Notes: generated by a model not told the origin, from the letters alone. 64,000 bases of DNA from Tenrec ecaudatus (GCF_050624435.1 NC_134538.1:122432937-122496936); one strand, 5' to 3'. Positions 11,880 to 38,800 are shown, counted from the first letter of the stretch. Program-made: numbers and translations.

Positions 11880-12480
11880 TTTTGAGATAATTATATATCA
11901 GATGCAGTTGGGAAAATTAATACAGAGAGACCTGATGTAGCCTTCACCCAGAAATTTTGATTCAACCCACAGACCTTCTTACTATCTCATCAGTTTCGTG
12001 TGCACTCATTTGTAGGAATGAATTCAGTTCTACTTGCTTTTGTCATCCGTCCAGAGATCCATATAATCATTGCTCGAGACTTAGTGTCACCCCTTTAAAG
12101 CTTTCCTGTCCTCTTTCTTCTCATCCCTACCTCCCTTCGCTGCCTGCTGCAGCTCCCGATCTGCATGGAGCTAGTCACCAACTCGATAATTCTGCCCGGC
12201 CAAGAATGCTGTATACCTGGATCATGTAGCCGGTAACTTTTAGAGACTGGCTTAATTCTCTTGAGGTCTATCCAAGTTATTGCACATTTCAATCGTTCAT
12301 TCTTTCTAGTGTTGACAAGGATATGGTGGGGAGATCCCACAGTTTGTTTAGCAATTCACCTGTGGAAGGGCCCCTAGATTATGCCCGTTTTCACCATTGC
12401 AAGTAAAGCTGCTATGAATCTTCTTGAAGATATCTTTGTATGAACTTATGCTTTCATTTTTCTAGACTAAATGGACAGGA
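11880..12480 (-). mobile_element. Ancient L1 3' UTR relic
   Basis: Degenerate L1M-like text in antisense: 'ttctttctagtgttgacaag', 'cagtttgtttagcaattcac' and 'gtaaagctgctatgaatctt'. It is far more diverged than the tenrec-type L1 copies. Confidence 0.65.
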
Positions 12481-12486
12481 AGAAAC

Positions 12487-13828
12487 ATATCAGCCTGTGT
12501 GATCACGAGGTGTCAAAGGGATCAGGTGTCAGGCATCAAAGACACCTTTGTGAATGAGGAAGAGTACAAAATCAAATCATTGTGACTAAGGGGGAGTACA
12601 GATTAGGGGCCCAAAACCCATCTACAGGTGTCATGAGCGGCGCGATCAATAATTACTTAATGCTCTTAGACATTTTCAAATGCTCGGTTTATTCACTGCA
12701 AACACATCAAACAATCTAAAAATAACTCAAACCATTAAGGATAAGAGTATTTGGGCAAGCATGAGCATAAGGGCATAATAACAGCACTCTTCACACATAT
12801 TCTAGCATCAAAGTCCCGACATGCATTGCCTGCATCGGTGCACTCACCCCGGGTAGAGTTGGAGAGAGCAGGAGTGGATGTCCTTGGTTCCTAGCTCTCT
12901 GCAAAGTCAGCGTCTCTACCAGCTTTAAGTGGACGGCTTGGCTGGCTCTTTGACGTCTTCACAGTCCCAGTCAAGCCTTATCGGGTTTCTCCACACTTTA
13001 GGTGGCTTGGCTGGCTTTTGGGCGTCAGTCAGGTTCAGCCAAGTCTTATCAGGGTTCCCCACACTTTTGCAGTGGCTCCTTGGACCATCTGTTGATTCTT
13101 GGCGATGGTCCAACTTCTTGGCTGGGCCCCAATGTCACACTTTATTATTTCTCTAAAATGTTTTTTTCTTGTTAGGTGGCTCAACATCTTGCAAGGAAGT
13201 TCTATAATGCTCTCTTCAGTAGGGCCACTGGACACCCCCTTTACAGAGGGCTGTGGGGAGGAGACGAGCCTGTCAGGGTGCAGGGTAGCAAAAATGAAAC
13301 ATACAACTTTCTTCTAGTTCCTAAATGCTTCCTCCCCATCCACTATCATGATCCCAATTCTACCTTGCAAGTCTGGCTAGAACAGAGGATGAACACTGGT
13401 ACAGATAGGAACTGGAAATACAGGGAATCCAGGGCCGATGATCCCTTCAGGACCAGTGGTGAGAGTGGCGATACCTGGAGGGTGGAGGGAAGGTGGGCTG
13501 AAAAGGGGGAACCGATTACAGGGATCTACCTATAACCTCCTCCGTGGGGAATGGACAACAGAAAAGTGGGTAAAGGGAGACGTCAGACAGTGTAAGTTAT
13601 GACAAAATAATAATAATTTATAAATTATCAAGGTTTCATGAGGGAGGGGGGAGCGGGGAGGTGGGAAAGATGAGGAGCTGATACCAAGGGCTTAAGTAGA
13701 AAGCAAATGTTTTGAGAATGATGAGGGCAACAAATGTATACAAATGTGCTTGACACAATGGATGGATGAATGGATTGTGATGAGTTGTATGAGCCCCCAG
13801 TAAAATGATTCAAATTAAAAAATAATAA
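12487..13828 (+). mobile_element. L1-type 3' UTR copy, sense, split by a solo LTR
   Basis: Runs from 'tcagcctgtgtgatcacgag' through the G-rich tract at 13,638-13,665 to the 'gagttgtatgag' end at about 13,793. A poly(A)-like tail follows. The element is interrupted at 12,629-13,218 by an LTR. Confidence 0.75.
12629..13218 (-). mobile_element. Solo LTR (family 3) inside an L1-type copy
   Basis: Plus-strand ends are TGTCATGAGC and CTCTCTTCA, so both strands read TG...CA. The flanks ACAGG and GTAGG are a decayed 5-bp duplication, differing by two transitions; uninterrupted L1-type copies read GTAGG here. On the minus strand an AATAAA lies about 65 bp before the end. Two imperfect direct repeats of about 75-90 bp sharing 'ggcttggctggct' occupy about 12,935-13,080. 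No viral reading frame is attached. Confidence 0.65.
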
Positions 13829-13959
13829 TAACTGGCCATAAGAACAATTGTGGACTGCAAGTGCATGTCTAGTGCTAGAAGGACCTGATAAACAAATTCC
13901 CAGGGCGGCTGTCACATTTTACATGTGCGTATGAAAAATACAGTTTCTCTGAGTCCTTT

Positions 13960-14707
13960 CCAGCATTTAATACTACACTAGTTTTTTAATTGTTTTAGAA
14001 TATTTTCTTCATTTTTATACTCATTGTTATTAGCTCTTCAGCCCCAGCCCACACTTTCCTTAACATCACCCCAAGAAACTATTATTCTAGTTACTATCTC
14101 AATAGATTTACCAATCCTGGGTTTCATGTAAAGAAAACCATGCACACAGACATACACAGAAAAATAACAAAATAAAACACAGAAAACACTTCATTCAAAA
14201 GGAAGAAAAAATTAAAAACACAACAAATTAAAAAATCTGTCAAAAAGGTAAACAAATGATAAGATGTTAAAATTTAACCTAACTATATGTTTATTAATTC
14301 ATTTTTGGATGCTTTCTGTCTGAGGGTAAGGGTATTTCCATCCACAGTCAGATGTTGGAGGGAATTCAATGGAGGCTTAAGCCTCATGGGAGCTCTGAAA
14401 ATGGGTTTGGGGCATTCACTGTCATCCACAGCCTTCTACAAACTGGATGCTCCGATATTAGAGTCTAATGCAATTCCCTCCTCTGATCTAGGATTTTATT
14501 ATTTATTATTTTTAGATCACAGAGGTTAGTATGCTTCTCCTGTGTGGGCTTAGCTGATATCACATTTAGATGGCTGCTCGTTTTAAGATACACTTTTAAG
14601 ACCCCAAGCGCTACGCTTTGTGATTGCTGGGCACCATGCGCTTTCTTCACCACACGTTGCTACAGTGCCCATTAATATCTTCAGTGATTCCTTCATGAGG
14701 GCAAGTA
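13960..14707 (-). mobile_element. Older L1-type 3' UTR copy, antisense, diverged
   Basis: The 14,560-14,707 part keeps the diagnostic module in diverged form: 'gatggctgctcgttttaaga', 'cttttaagaccccaagcgct' and 'tgctgggcaccatgcg'. The left part is less certain. Confidence 0.55.
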
Positions 14708-15152
14708 TTGAGCTGGGGTACATCATACAAGCTGATCATTCTGAAGTTAGGGCTTACTGTTAATGTAAGCTCAAAATTCTCCATGTATGTAAGGTATATC
14801 TATATATCCTTCTTCCACCTTAACTTTTTGAGTGATAGTATAAGCAATCTCCATGAGACCTTTGGCAATTCTAATAATAATAACATTAAACTAACCAATG
14901 GTATAAGGTTTAAGATATTATTGAGATAAGAGGGATATTCATAAATAGGAAAGCCTTTTAGAGTGAGATACATGATATGTTCAAGTTTACCTACTTAAAA
15001 ACTCAGGTGACTGAATCCTGCTTAAGAAAACAATGCGAGTTAGATATAGGGTATTAAGTTGAATGACATTCATTCACTAAAGCAGAACTATGTCTGCAGA
15101 ACCAAGATATGTTTTCAAAAGCTAAGAAAATATGAACGTGGCAAGTATATGG

Positions 15153-15722
15153 TGTGGGGGGAGGTCAGACGCTTACAGACATCCTTCCCGAGGGCAGTTA
15201 GTCACCAGACTATATGGCAGGCCTCCTCCCTGCTACTTGGGACAATAAACTCTTCCTCCCTGAGGCCTGCGACCAAGCATTCTCACCCTACCAAACAGGC
15301 CAAATTGACTCTGTGACATCCAAAGTTAAGTTATCCGCCCATCTTGTTACATGTATGCCCCCAATCCCTCCTCTTACTATTGCATGTATGGCCCTAGACT
15401 ACCCCCTCTCATTACTGTATTACCTATACCACAGCCCCTTTCTGGGATGTTTGTACTCACCTGTAATTAGGGGCTTGCACGTCCCCAGATAATATAAAAA
15501 GCCTGGGCTAGCATTAAAGATCGCTCTCTCCCTCCACGTGGACCACCAAGCAGGGCTGAGGTGAGCAAGCTACCATGAATCATGTCTGACTCCATTTATT
15601 TCAATACTTCTTTTCTATCTCTCATGCTCTCTATAACTCTACTATGATCTTTACTTATTATCGCTGTACAATTGCGCCTACCGGACCTGTAATGATGTGT
15701 TAGGGGCTGGCTTCCCCTGACA
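15153..15722 (+). mobile_element. Solo LTR (family 4)
   Basis: A 570-bp element starting TGTGGGGGGAGG and ending TTCCCCTGACA, flanked by the exact 6-bp duplication ATATGG (15,147-15,152 and 15,723-15,728). A TATA-like 'ataatataaaaagcc' at 15,490 is followed by the probable transcription start and R/U5 region ('gtgagcaagctaccatgaat'). A partial relative lies at about 48,480-48,751. Confidence 0.85.
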
Positions 15723-15775
15723 ATATGGTAGTCTTAAATTTCCTGATATGTGTTTGCTTTATCTGTACTAGTAAA

Positions 15776-15960
15776 GGATTCCTGATCCGTTGGGCAGCTA
15801 ACCGTAAGGTCAGCAGTTCAAAACCACCAGCTGCCACCCCGCAGGAGAAAGTTGATGCCATCTTCTCCCCCAAAGAGTTGCGATCTCAGAAACTCACAAG
15901 GCAGTTCTGCCCGCTCTACAGGGCGCTGTGAGTCAGAATGGACTGAGAGGCAGTGAGTTT
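15776..15960 (+). mobile_element. AfroSINE
   Basis: Complete SINE: head 'cagctaaccgtaaggtcagc', middle 'cgcaggagaaagttgatgcc', tail 'gtgagtcagaatggactgag'. It starts about 50 bp after the LTR. Confidence 0.85.
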
Positions 15961-15984
15961 GGTTTTTGGTTTGGGACTAGGTTA

Positions 15985-16430
15985 ATAGTGTTAGGCCATT
16001 GTGGTTTTAATTTGCATTTCTTTACTGGCTAATGATATTAAACATCTTCTCATGCACCTGTTTGCATCTGTACTTCTTTCGTAAAAAATTCTGTTCATGT
16101 CTTTTCCCCATATTCGAATGGAATTGCTTGGCTTTTTGTTTCACTTTAATGAGTTTTAAAGGTTCTTGTAGTCTAAATACAAGTCTATTGTTGGCTATGT
16201 GGTTTGCAAGTATTTTCTCCGAATTGTTTTATATATATCGCTTAGCTTCACATGCATGTCTCCCCCGACCCCCACATTTTATCTATAATTTTACATTGAG
16301 TCCATGATCTGCTTTGAATTATTTTGTATAAGGTGTGATGTTTGCTTGTTTGGAGGATGACTACCTAATTGCTTCAGCACCATTTATTGAAAGGCCTGCC
16401 TTCTTTCATTTGATTGCTTTTGCATCATCA
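15985..16430 (-). mobile_element. Ancient L1 3' UTR relic
   Basis: Classic old mammalian L1 text in antisense: 'gtggttttaatttgcatttc', 'ggctaatgatattaaacatc', 'cagcaccatttattgaaagg'. Confidence 0.75.
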
Positions 16431-16627
16431 TCAAAAAGCAGTTGGGCCTTATTAAAAAGGTAGATTGTCAGACTTTGTTTAACTTCTATGGGAGGAAAGA
16501 CCATCAAGTTCAGTGGCAGTTTTGCATCATCATCAAAAAGCAGTTGGGTCTTATTAAAAAGGTCTTATTAAAAGGTCAGACTTTGTTTAACTTCTATGGG
16601 AGGGAAGACCATCAAGTTCAGGGGCAG
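16418..16627. repeat. Two-copy tandem duplication of about 105 bp
   Basis: Units at 16,418-16,519 and 16,520-16,627 share the phrases 'tttgcatcatcatcaaaaag', 'cagactttgtttaacttcta' and 'gaccatcaagttca'. The second unit also carries a 14-bp micro-duplication ('gtcttattaaaaag'). High identity implies a recent event. Confidence 0.9.
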
Positions 16628-17374
16628 CCCGACGTTGATGGCCTGGAGGTGGAGGTCAGATGCACCTCCTCTCTGCACTCTGTACCAATTCTGACACCAC
16701 CACCCTCCCGGCAGCCCGCGGCACTTCTCTGCTGGGTCCCACAATGGTTGCAATGGCCACTCAGAGCTCAGACTGCACTCGCGCCTCTGGGGCTTCACTA
16801 GGGAAGTCCCAGGCTACAATCCAGGATCGGGATCTACATGAACGGACCAGGAACAATTCAAGATACCGTTGCTGATGGACAGCTTCTTCTCGACTGCTAG
16901 CCCTGGGCCCTCGCTGTTAGCCCAGGCGCCTGTGTGGCCTAGCCTCTTCTCTGCTTCAGCAAATGTTACCAAGTGCTTGAGCTCTGCTGAAAAGTGACCG
17001 CGGCCACCTCGCTCTGCCAGGAGGCCTCTCCCCACTCATTCACTCTGCACCGTGGGTTAGCCGGCTGTTGCAGATCTTAGTATTACAGCTCTTTCTCTGT
17101 TTCTCACTGCGTGTGATCTAAAACAAACCAATAAGAGACTTGTACAAGGGCTCTCTCAAGCAGCCATCAGCCTGGTCCAATAATGAAATTGCTCTGACTA
17201 TGAGGCTCTGAAGGAATGCCAGCTGCTTTGTTCCCTCCAATTGTTGCTGATTCTCATTGTTGTGAGCTTGTTTGTTTGTTATTTTGTTTTGTCTTTTTCT
17301 TATTAGTCCTTGTATAGGGAGCTCCTAGCTGTCATAGCAAATCATTGGTCAAGCAGAATGGTACAGGTGCAACC
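16628..17374. other. Intergenic stretch, unassigned
   Basis: No recognised repeat or exon. The 16,640-17,060 part is GC-rich and has overlapping open frames on both strands without protein resemblance. Confidence 0.4.
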
Positions 17375-17985
17375 ACAGTCAGTTTTTAAACATTTCCTTT
17401 TTTCTTGAACTCCTTGATATCAATCAGCTCTCCTTTCCCCTCTTCCTCCCCACCCTATCCCCCAGGAGCCCTTATTGCTGTTGTTGTATATGATTATTTT
17501 TAAATTATTCATTTATTTTTCTTTATTTTTTGCCATCTCTTACCCCATCCAATAAATCCATTCACCTACAATTCTGTTATTCACTCCCCTCGAGTGGGGT
17601 TGTTCAATCATCCTTACTATCAGCTCCCCCTGCCCCCCACCTCTCTTCCCAAATCTTCAGGGAGACATTACTCCTGTCCCTGTTTCTGAAGGGTTATCTA
17701 TCTTGGCTTCCATGCATCGAATGATCTTAATTATACAAATGAACATCCTCAGGTCTAACAAGATGGATGAGGTAAAACAAACACTGTACCATGGAAACTA
17801 ACCAAGAACCAATGAATCCACCATCACTCTAATGTGCATGATTTGGGGAATATCTATTTTTAAAAAGTAATTTTAAAAACCCAGCAAACACTGTAATAGT
17901 GCGGGAGGAAATAGTGAAGAACTAGAGGACAGTTATGTGTTTCCTCAGTGCTGTGCCGCACCCTGGGTTCTTCATCCCTCTAGTT
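17375..17985 (-). mobile_element. L1-type 3' UTR copy, antisense, diverged
   Basis: C/T-rich text (reverse of the G-rich tract) is followed by 'ttctgaagggttatctatct' and 'gaactagaggacagttatgt', which align with the better preserved copy at 30,650-30,790. Confidence 0.55.
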
Positions 17986-17996
17986 GTTCCGGCCTT

Positions 17997-18135
17997 TAGG
18001 AGACTTTGTGGCACATTGGCTAGGGAGCTCGGGCTAACGGAAAGGTCGGTGATCTATAAGCATTTACAGCCTTCAAAGCCCCAGGGAACAGCTCTACTTT
18101 GTCCTCTAGAGCCAAGATTATGAGTCGGAAAGGGT
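17997..18135 (+). mobile_element. AfroSINE, degenerate
   Basis: Shortened SINE: 'gcacattggctagggagctc' head, 'ccagggaacagctctacttt' and tail 'gattatgagtcggaaag'. The central 'gagaaagatgaggct' block is missing. Confidence 0.65.
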
Positions 18136-18139
18136 GCAA

Positions 18140-18855
18140 TAGGTTTGTTTTGCTTTGGGGTTTGTGGGCTGTTGGTCCTCAGGGTTACCAAGATGCCAAG
18201 GAAGGGAGGGGTGATGAGGAAAGTTTAAAAGTCATACAGTTTAATCTCCTGACCACTTCCTGGATGGATACCAGCCTCTGGGTTCAGTTCAGAGTTTTGA
18301 GAGACTTGCTTCTGACTTGCTTGAGCAATTTGTTTCATTGCTTTTGAGAAGAGACATTTTCAGAGGTTCTTGCCCTGCCCTTTCCCCGGATGCCCTCTGT
18401 CATTTTTCTATCTTTCCTTCTTTAATGAACAGTTCAGAAGTTTAGAATTCAGCGTGCTGGCTTAGGGGGAGGTGTTCTCGCTGCTGCTACAAGGGTAGAT
18501 CCTTATCTCTTCTTAGCTTGGCTCCCTCCCTTGGTGGTCATGTGATGCGCATCTGCCTCTGTGCTGGCTGACTCCGCTCTTTATATTTCACAGGAGACTG
18601 TCTTACACTTAGTCCAGAAAGATCCCTTGAAGTCTTCTCAAAGCCAAACAACATTTGAGCCAATGAGCAAATATCTGTCCTGGGCATCCGGCCTCCCCTG
18701 CTTTTTAAATGATTGATTTTGCTGTTGTTGAGAATATGCACGGCAAAACATAACCCGGTTCAATAGTTTCTACATGTACAATCCAAAGACACTAAGTCAT
18801 TTTGAACTGAAAAAATACATATGTATTTGGCATATATCGGGATATAGATACAGGA
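18140..18855. other. Intergenic stretch, unassigned
   Basis: No recognised feature. It contains short poly-T and AT-rich segments only. Confidence 0.4.
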
Positions 18856-19049
18856 ATTCAAAACCCATTGCCTTCACGTTGATTCCAACTCTCAGCAGCC
18901 CCAGAAGATAAGAGGAGAGCTGCTCCTAGGGTTTCTGAGACTAAATCTTTGCAGGAGTGTACAGCCTCTTGTTCCTCCTCCAAACTAGCTGGAAGGTCTG
19001 AACCACTGACATTTTAACAAGCAACCCAAGGCTTAACCTACTGGACCAG

Positions 19050-19053
<4 letters not shown>
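18856..19053 (-). mobile_element. AfroSINE, antisense
   Basis: Reverse SINE with tail 'gttgattccaactctcagca', 'gggtttctgagactaaatct' and head 'caacccaaggcttaacctac'. It abuts a CA microsatellite. Confidence 0.8.

Positions 19054-19054
<1 letters not shown>

Positions 19055-19094
<40 letters not shown>
19055..19094. repeat. (CA)n microsatellite
   Basis: About twenty uninterrupted AC units directly after an AfroSINE head. Confidence 0.95.
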
Positions 19095-19098
<4 letters not shown>

Positions 19099-20045
19099 TC
19101 TTAATAAACTGCATCCACTATCTCTTCTGTGAAACATTTCAACAGTCTCCAGAAGAATCGCTGCAGTCAAAAATCATGATCACAAAGTAGATATAAGCCT
19201 TGGTTAGCAATAAATGGGTCTCCAGCCCACCTCGCCCTGCTCTCCTGCACCTCGGCCCACGCTGCGTGCTGACCTGGCTGGTAAGATCATGGCCAGGAGG
19301 TGAGCATGCTACCACGAAAAAAAAAAATAACATGATCACTTAGAAATGTTCATACAGTGTCTTTTGTGGCCATTAAAGCCAACTACGTTTTTATTTATTT
19401 TGAACATCTGCCCAGTTCTTGACAGTTCTCTGTTAGGTAAGGGAGTGGACTGGGTGGCGCTGTGGATTCAAGTCAAGGAGGGAGGTCGGCAGAGTAGAGG
19501 TGAGAGAGAGAAGTGAGAGCCAGACCGTGAGAGGGCCTGTCTGCCGGACATATGCGCTTTCCCTTTGTAGCCGAGGGAAATGAGCTGGGGGTTTTCAAAT
19601 GGAACCGCCTTGCTAGCGTTGCATTCTAAGAGGATCATCAGCTAGGCATGTGAAAACCTGTGGCCATGAGGCTCGGAAAAGGGTTGAAATAGCTGGAGGT
19701 GGGAAAGGGGGAGGAGATGCACAAACCATTCAAATTTTAATGTTGGAAACATAGAGCGATATGTAGGGGCAAGGCAGTGAATTCTAGCTGGCAAGCTGAG
19801 ACGGAGATGCCAATGGGCTGTTCAGTGCAATTGTGCAGGAATCAGAGAGTTAAGTGGGGCTGGAGCTAAAGAGGAGGGTTTGGGTAGAATTGCCAGGGGT
19901 AGAAATGAGAGATCATGTCATAAAAGAGAAGGCCTAGACTCAGGCCCAAACTCTGGGGAACACCAACGTGTAGATAATGCGGTATTGTACTTGAGAACCC
20001 AGACTTGTGAGTCAGACAGCTGATTATTAGCAGCATGAGCTTTGT
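19095..20045. other. Intergenic stretch, unassigned
   Basis: Mostly unique sequence. A fragment at 19,260-19,320 ('ggtgagcatgctaccacg') weakly resembles the U5 end of LTR family 4. Confidence 0.35.
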
Positions 20046-20560
20046 GGTTGTTGTTGTTAGGTGCCATTAAGTCAGCACCGACTCACAGCGGCCCTCTCTA
20101 TGTACAACAGAGTGAAACACTGCCCGGTCCTGTGCCATCCCCACAATCGTTCTGCTTGAGCATACTGTTCCAGTCGCTGGGTCAAGCCATCCATCTTTGT
20201 TTGCTGCCCTTCTTCTTTACCAAGCTGTCCTTCTCCAGGGACTGGTCTCTCTTGATAAGCTGTCCAAAGCACAAGAGACATCCCACCGTCTTGCTTCTAA
20301 GGAGCATTCTGGCTGGACTTCTTCCCAGATAGATTTGTTTGCTCTTTGGGCAGTTCGTGGTACTTTGAAAATTCTTGGTCGCCACCATAAATGAAATGCA
20401 TCAAATCGTCTTCAACCTTCCTTATTCAATGCCCAGCTTCCACGAGCCCATAAGAGGTGATTGTAAATACCCTGGCTTGGGTCAGACACACAGTGACATC
20501 CTTGGTCTTCGACACTTGAAAGAGGTGTTGGGGAGCAGATCGACTCAAGGCAATAGGCAT
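20046..20560 (-). mobile_element. RTE-type LINE, 3' portion, antisense
   Basis: Well-preserved reverse RTE text: 'ttgttgttgttaggtgccat', 'agtcagcaccgactcacagc', 'ccttctccagggactggtct', 'ctaaggagcattctggctgg'. The tail phrase is shared with AfroSINE, consistent with SINE mobilisation by this LINE. Confidence 0.85.
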
Positions 20561-20934
20561 CCTTTGCCTGCCTGACTGCCGCTTCCGTGGGCATTGGTTG
20601 TGAATCCAAGCAGGAAGACATCCCCGGCAACGCCGATCCTTCCTCCATGTCACATGCTGTCTGTTGGTGGTCCCGCTGGGAGGAATTGGGTATTCTTTGC
20701 ATTAGCATGCCCTTAGGCAGGGTATTTGACCTCTTTTCCATATCTGTAACATGAGAAAAACAATTGTAGCTACGTCATAATTAAAACAGAGCTTGCTATT
20801 TTTAAATTAATTAAGGGATATAGGAACAAAAAACATTTGTTGTATTGACCATGCAAAGGCCCTCTGTGTGAATCATAGCACTTCAGGCAAAGCATGACAA
20901 AGAATGAACATTCACGTGGAGCCTGTGCATCAAC

Positions 20935-21540
20935 CAAGCGACGATCCTTCAAACAGAACAAGGGGTATGGAATGGTTTGAAACCAGGAAAGGTGTGCATC
21001 AGGATTGTGTCCTTTTACTATACTTATTCAGCTTGTATGATGAGCAAAGATTTTGAGAAACCGGACAATATGAAGAAGAATGTTTATCAGGACGGAGGAA
21101 GACTCATTAAAAACCTGAACTACACAGATGCAATAACCTTGCTCACTGAAGCAAAGAGGGCTTGAAGTGCTTACTGATGAAGATCAAAGACTACCGCCAT
21201 CAGTATGCAATATACCTGGACACAAGACAACCGAAATCCATGACTAAATCGATTGTCAACATTGCAATAAATGAATACAGCCTGAGCATGTCCCGGATTT
21301 CATTTTCCTTGGGTCCACAATCAACGCTCACGGACGTTTAGTCACGATCTCAAACATGCAAAGCTGTTCCACAAAGCCTCTGCAAGCACAGCTACCCGAG
21401 CATGGAGTTTGTAATCAGTTCAAGTGCATGTGAACGCTAGACAACGAGTAAGGAAGGAAGACTGAAGGAGGATCAACACTTTGAGTTTGGGTGTTGGTGA
21501 AGAGGACCAACTGTGGACTACCAGAAGAACAAGGAGTCCC
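20935..21540 (+). mobile_element. RTE-type LINE, coding-end segment
   Basis: Frame-shifted remnant of the reverse-transcriptase-side coding region, recognisable from 'gaaaccaggaaaggtgtgca', 'cttattcagcttgtatgatg' and 'gcaaagagggcttgaagtgc'. It is interrupted at about 21,541 by SINE insertions and resumes at about 21,910. Confidence 0.8.
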
Positions 21541-21907
21541 AGGAACCCTGGCCGTGCAGCGGTTACATGTTGGGATGCTAATCTCAAGGTCACCAATCAC
21601 TCCACCGGGGAAAAAGATGAGGCTTTCAATTCCTGTAAAGAGTTAACAGTCCCAGAAACTTCCAGGGGCCGTCCTACTTTGTCCTATGGCCGTGTTTTGT
21701 TTTTTTTCAGTGATGTAGCAAGGAACCCTGTTGGCATCAGACTTCTAACAGCAAGGTCAGTGGTTCAAACCCGCCAGCAGCTCTTCAGGAGAAAGATGAA
21801 ACTATTTGCTCCCGTGAAGAGTTACAGCCTCTGAAAGCCCAAGGAGCAGTTCCACTCTGTCTTCTAGGCTCGCCATGAGTCAGGATTGACTCCAGGGCAA
21901 CGGTTAC
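21541..21907 (+). mobile_element. Two tandem AfroSINEs nested in an RTE LINE
   Basis: The first copy (about 21,541-21,695) is 3' truncated. The second (about 21,717-21,907) is complete, with 'aggtcagtggttcaaacccg' and 'catgagtcaggattgactcc'. Both share the host LINE's orientation. Confidence 0.8.
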
Positions 21908-21909
21908 CA

Positions 21910-22205
21910 GAAAAATGAAGAAACCTCTCTTGGAAGAAGTACAGCCAGAGAGCTCCTAAGAAGAGAGAATGGTGATCCTTCCCCAAATGCACTTTGGACA
22001 TGTAATCAGGTGGGACAGACCCCTGGAGAAGGCTTCCACGCGCTGTAAAGCGGAGGGTCAGAGCCTATGAGGAAGCCCCTCAGTGCGATGGACGGCATCG
22101 AGGCTGCAGCAGTCGGCTCAAGCACAGAAATGACTGCGAGGTAGTTCAGCTCTGTTGTACATAAGGTGGATTTGAGTGAGAACCAACTCAAGGTACCTGA
22201 CAGCA
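21910..22205 (+). mobile_element. RTE-type LINE, 3' end of the interrupted copy
   Basis: Continues the RTE text with 'cttggaagaagtacagccag' and 'tggacatgtaatcaggtggg', matching the fragment at 2,090-2,165. Confidence 0.8.
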
Positions 22206-22239
22206 ACGGGTAGGGGAGCCCACGAAGGTGAAGGAGAAG

Positions 22240-22715
22240 TGTGGTAGTTACATAATCTGTCGCCAATTTGAGACTTAAGAGGGAAGGGGTGGCGTTTTAG
22301 CCCGTCAGTCAGGTCACAGCTTGATGACCTCATTTAGAGGCACTAAGGAGATAACTACCTCGCTGGAGGCAGGACACAGGCTCACTCCCTGCAAGACATT
22401 CCTTTTGAGAAGACCCGGTGGAGCCCTGGAGCTGAAGGAGCCACGTGGAAACCCACGCCAGTGCTGAGATACTTACACCGCCACTGGATCCACAAGACTT
22501 TCCACCCACTGGCCTGTGATCTTCCTGCATTTGGCGTCATTGCATGTGTTTTGTGAGTCTGAAGAGGAATTTATAGATTGGTATCGGGCAAATGGACTTG
22601 ATTTGGGGTGGGCCAGAATGTTTTCTCAATATTCAATTGCTCTTGTATATAAAGATCTTTCTTATACACATGAGTGGCTATGAATTTGTTTCTCTAGTCT
22701 ACCCAGACTAACACA
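22240..22715 (-). mobile_element. Solo LTR (family 1, MaLR-like), antisense
   Basis: On the minus strand it starts TGTGTTAGTCTGGG and ends TAACTACCACA. The 5-bp duplication AGAAG flanks it (22,235-22,239 and 22,716-22,720). It is the partner of the copy at 3,569-4,073. A TATATAAAG-like stretch lies near 22,645. Confidence 0.8.
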
Positions 22716-22939
22716 AGAAGGTAGTATGAGAAGTAGGTGAGAAACCACGAGAAAAGGCAATTTCATGGCAAACCCACCAAGAGGAGCGTAAATGCGGCCT
22801 GTAAAGTTCACCTCTCCCAGCAGTTTGTCCCCTGGCCAAGAGCACTTTCCCCACAAACCTCCGCGGTTAGAAGGGTCCAACTAGATTCTTCTTCCACTGT
22901 CCATCACCCCTAACTCTCCTCCGGAAGAGGTCTTTTTCT

Positions 22940-23300
22940 TTTCTTTACAAATCGTTTTATTGGGGGCTCTTATAACAATCCAAACATAAATTGTATCAAG
23001 CACAGTTGTACATATGTTGCCATCATCATTTTCAAATATTTCTTTCTATTCTAGCTCTTTTTTTGTCTCCCCTCCCTTCCCACCTCGTGAACCCTTGATA
23101 AATTGTAAATTATTATTGTTGTTTTCAAATCTTACACCGTCCTCTGTCTCCTTTCACCCACGTTTCTGTTGTTCGTTCCCCTTGAAGATTTCTTTTAAGG
23201 GCGGTGACTCATGGATTTCACTCCCCCTTTCTCTGAATTCTTTCCACCTTACAGTGGGATGATAGGTTGTACTTTAACTCCTCCACATCTGTTCCCTGCA
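22940..23300 (-). mobile_element. L1-type 3' UTR copy, antisense, just upstream of PMPCB
   Basis: It begins with the reverse of the polyadenylation end ('cgttttattgggggctctta') and runs through the C/T-rich tract. Its right edge lies about 200-250 bp from the PMPCB start codon. Confidence 0.7.
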
Positions 23301-23514
23301 CACCGTCGGCTGTTGATAAAAGAAATGGATGGTACAGAGACGTCTGCACACTGTGCTCCCCGCGACTACTTGTATTGGGGCTTCCGTACCCTGGTGGCTA
23401 GCCCGTCGCGCGGAGTGTCATTCCCAACATGACCACAAGGCGGAGCCCACTGCCCTCTCTGGGACAAGTTCCGGCTGCCCCGGAAGCACATCTTCGAGCC
23501 CGCCCCTAGCAGGG

Positions 23515-38800
<15,286 letters not shown>

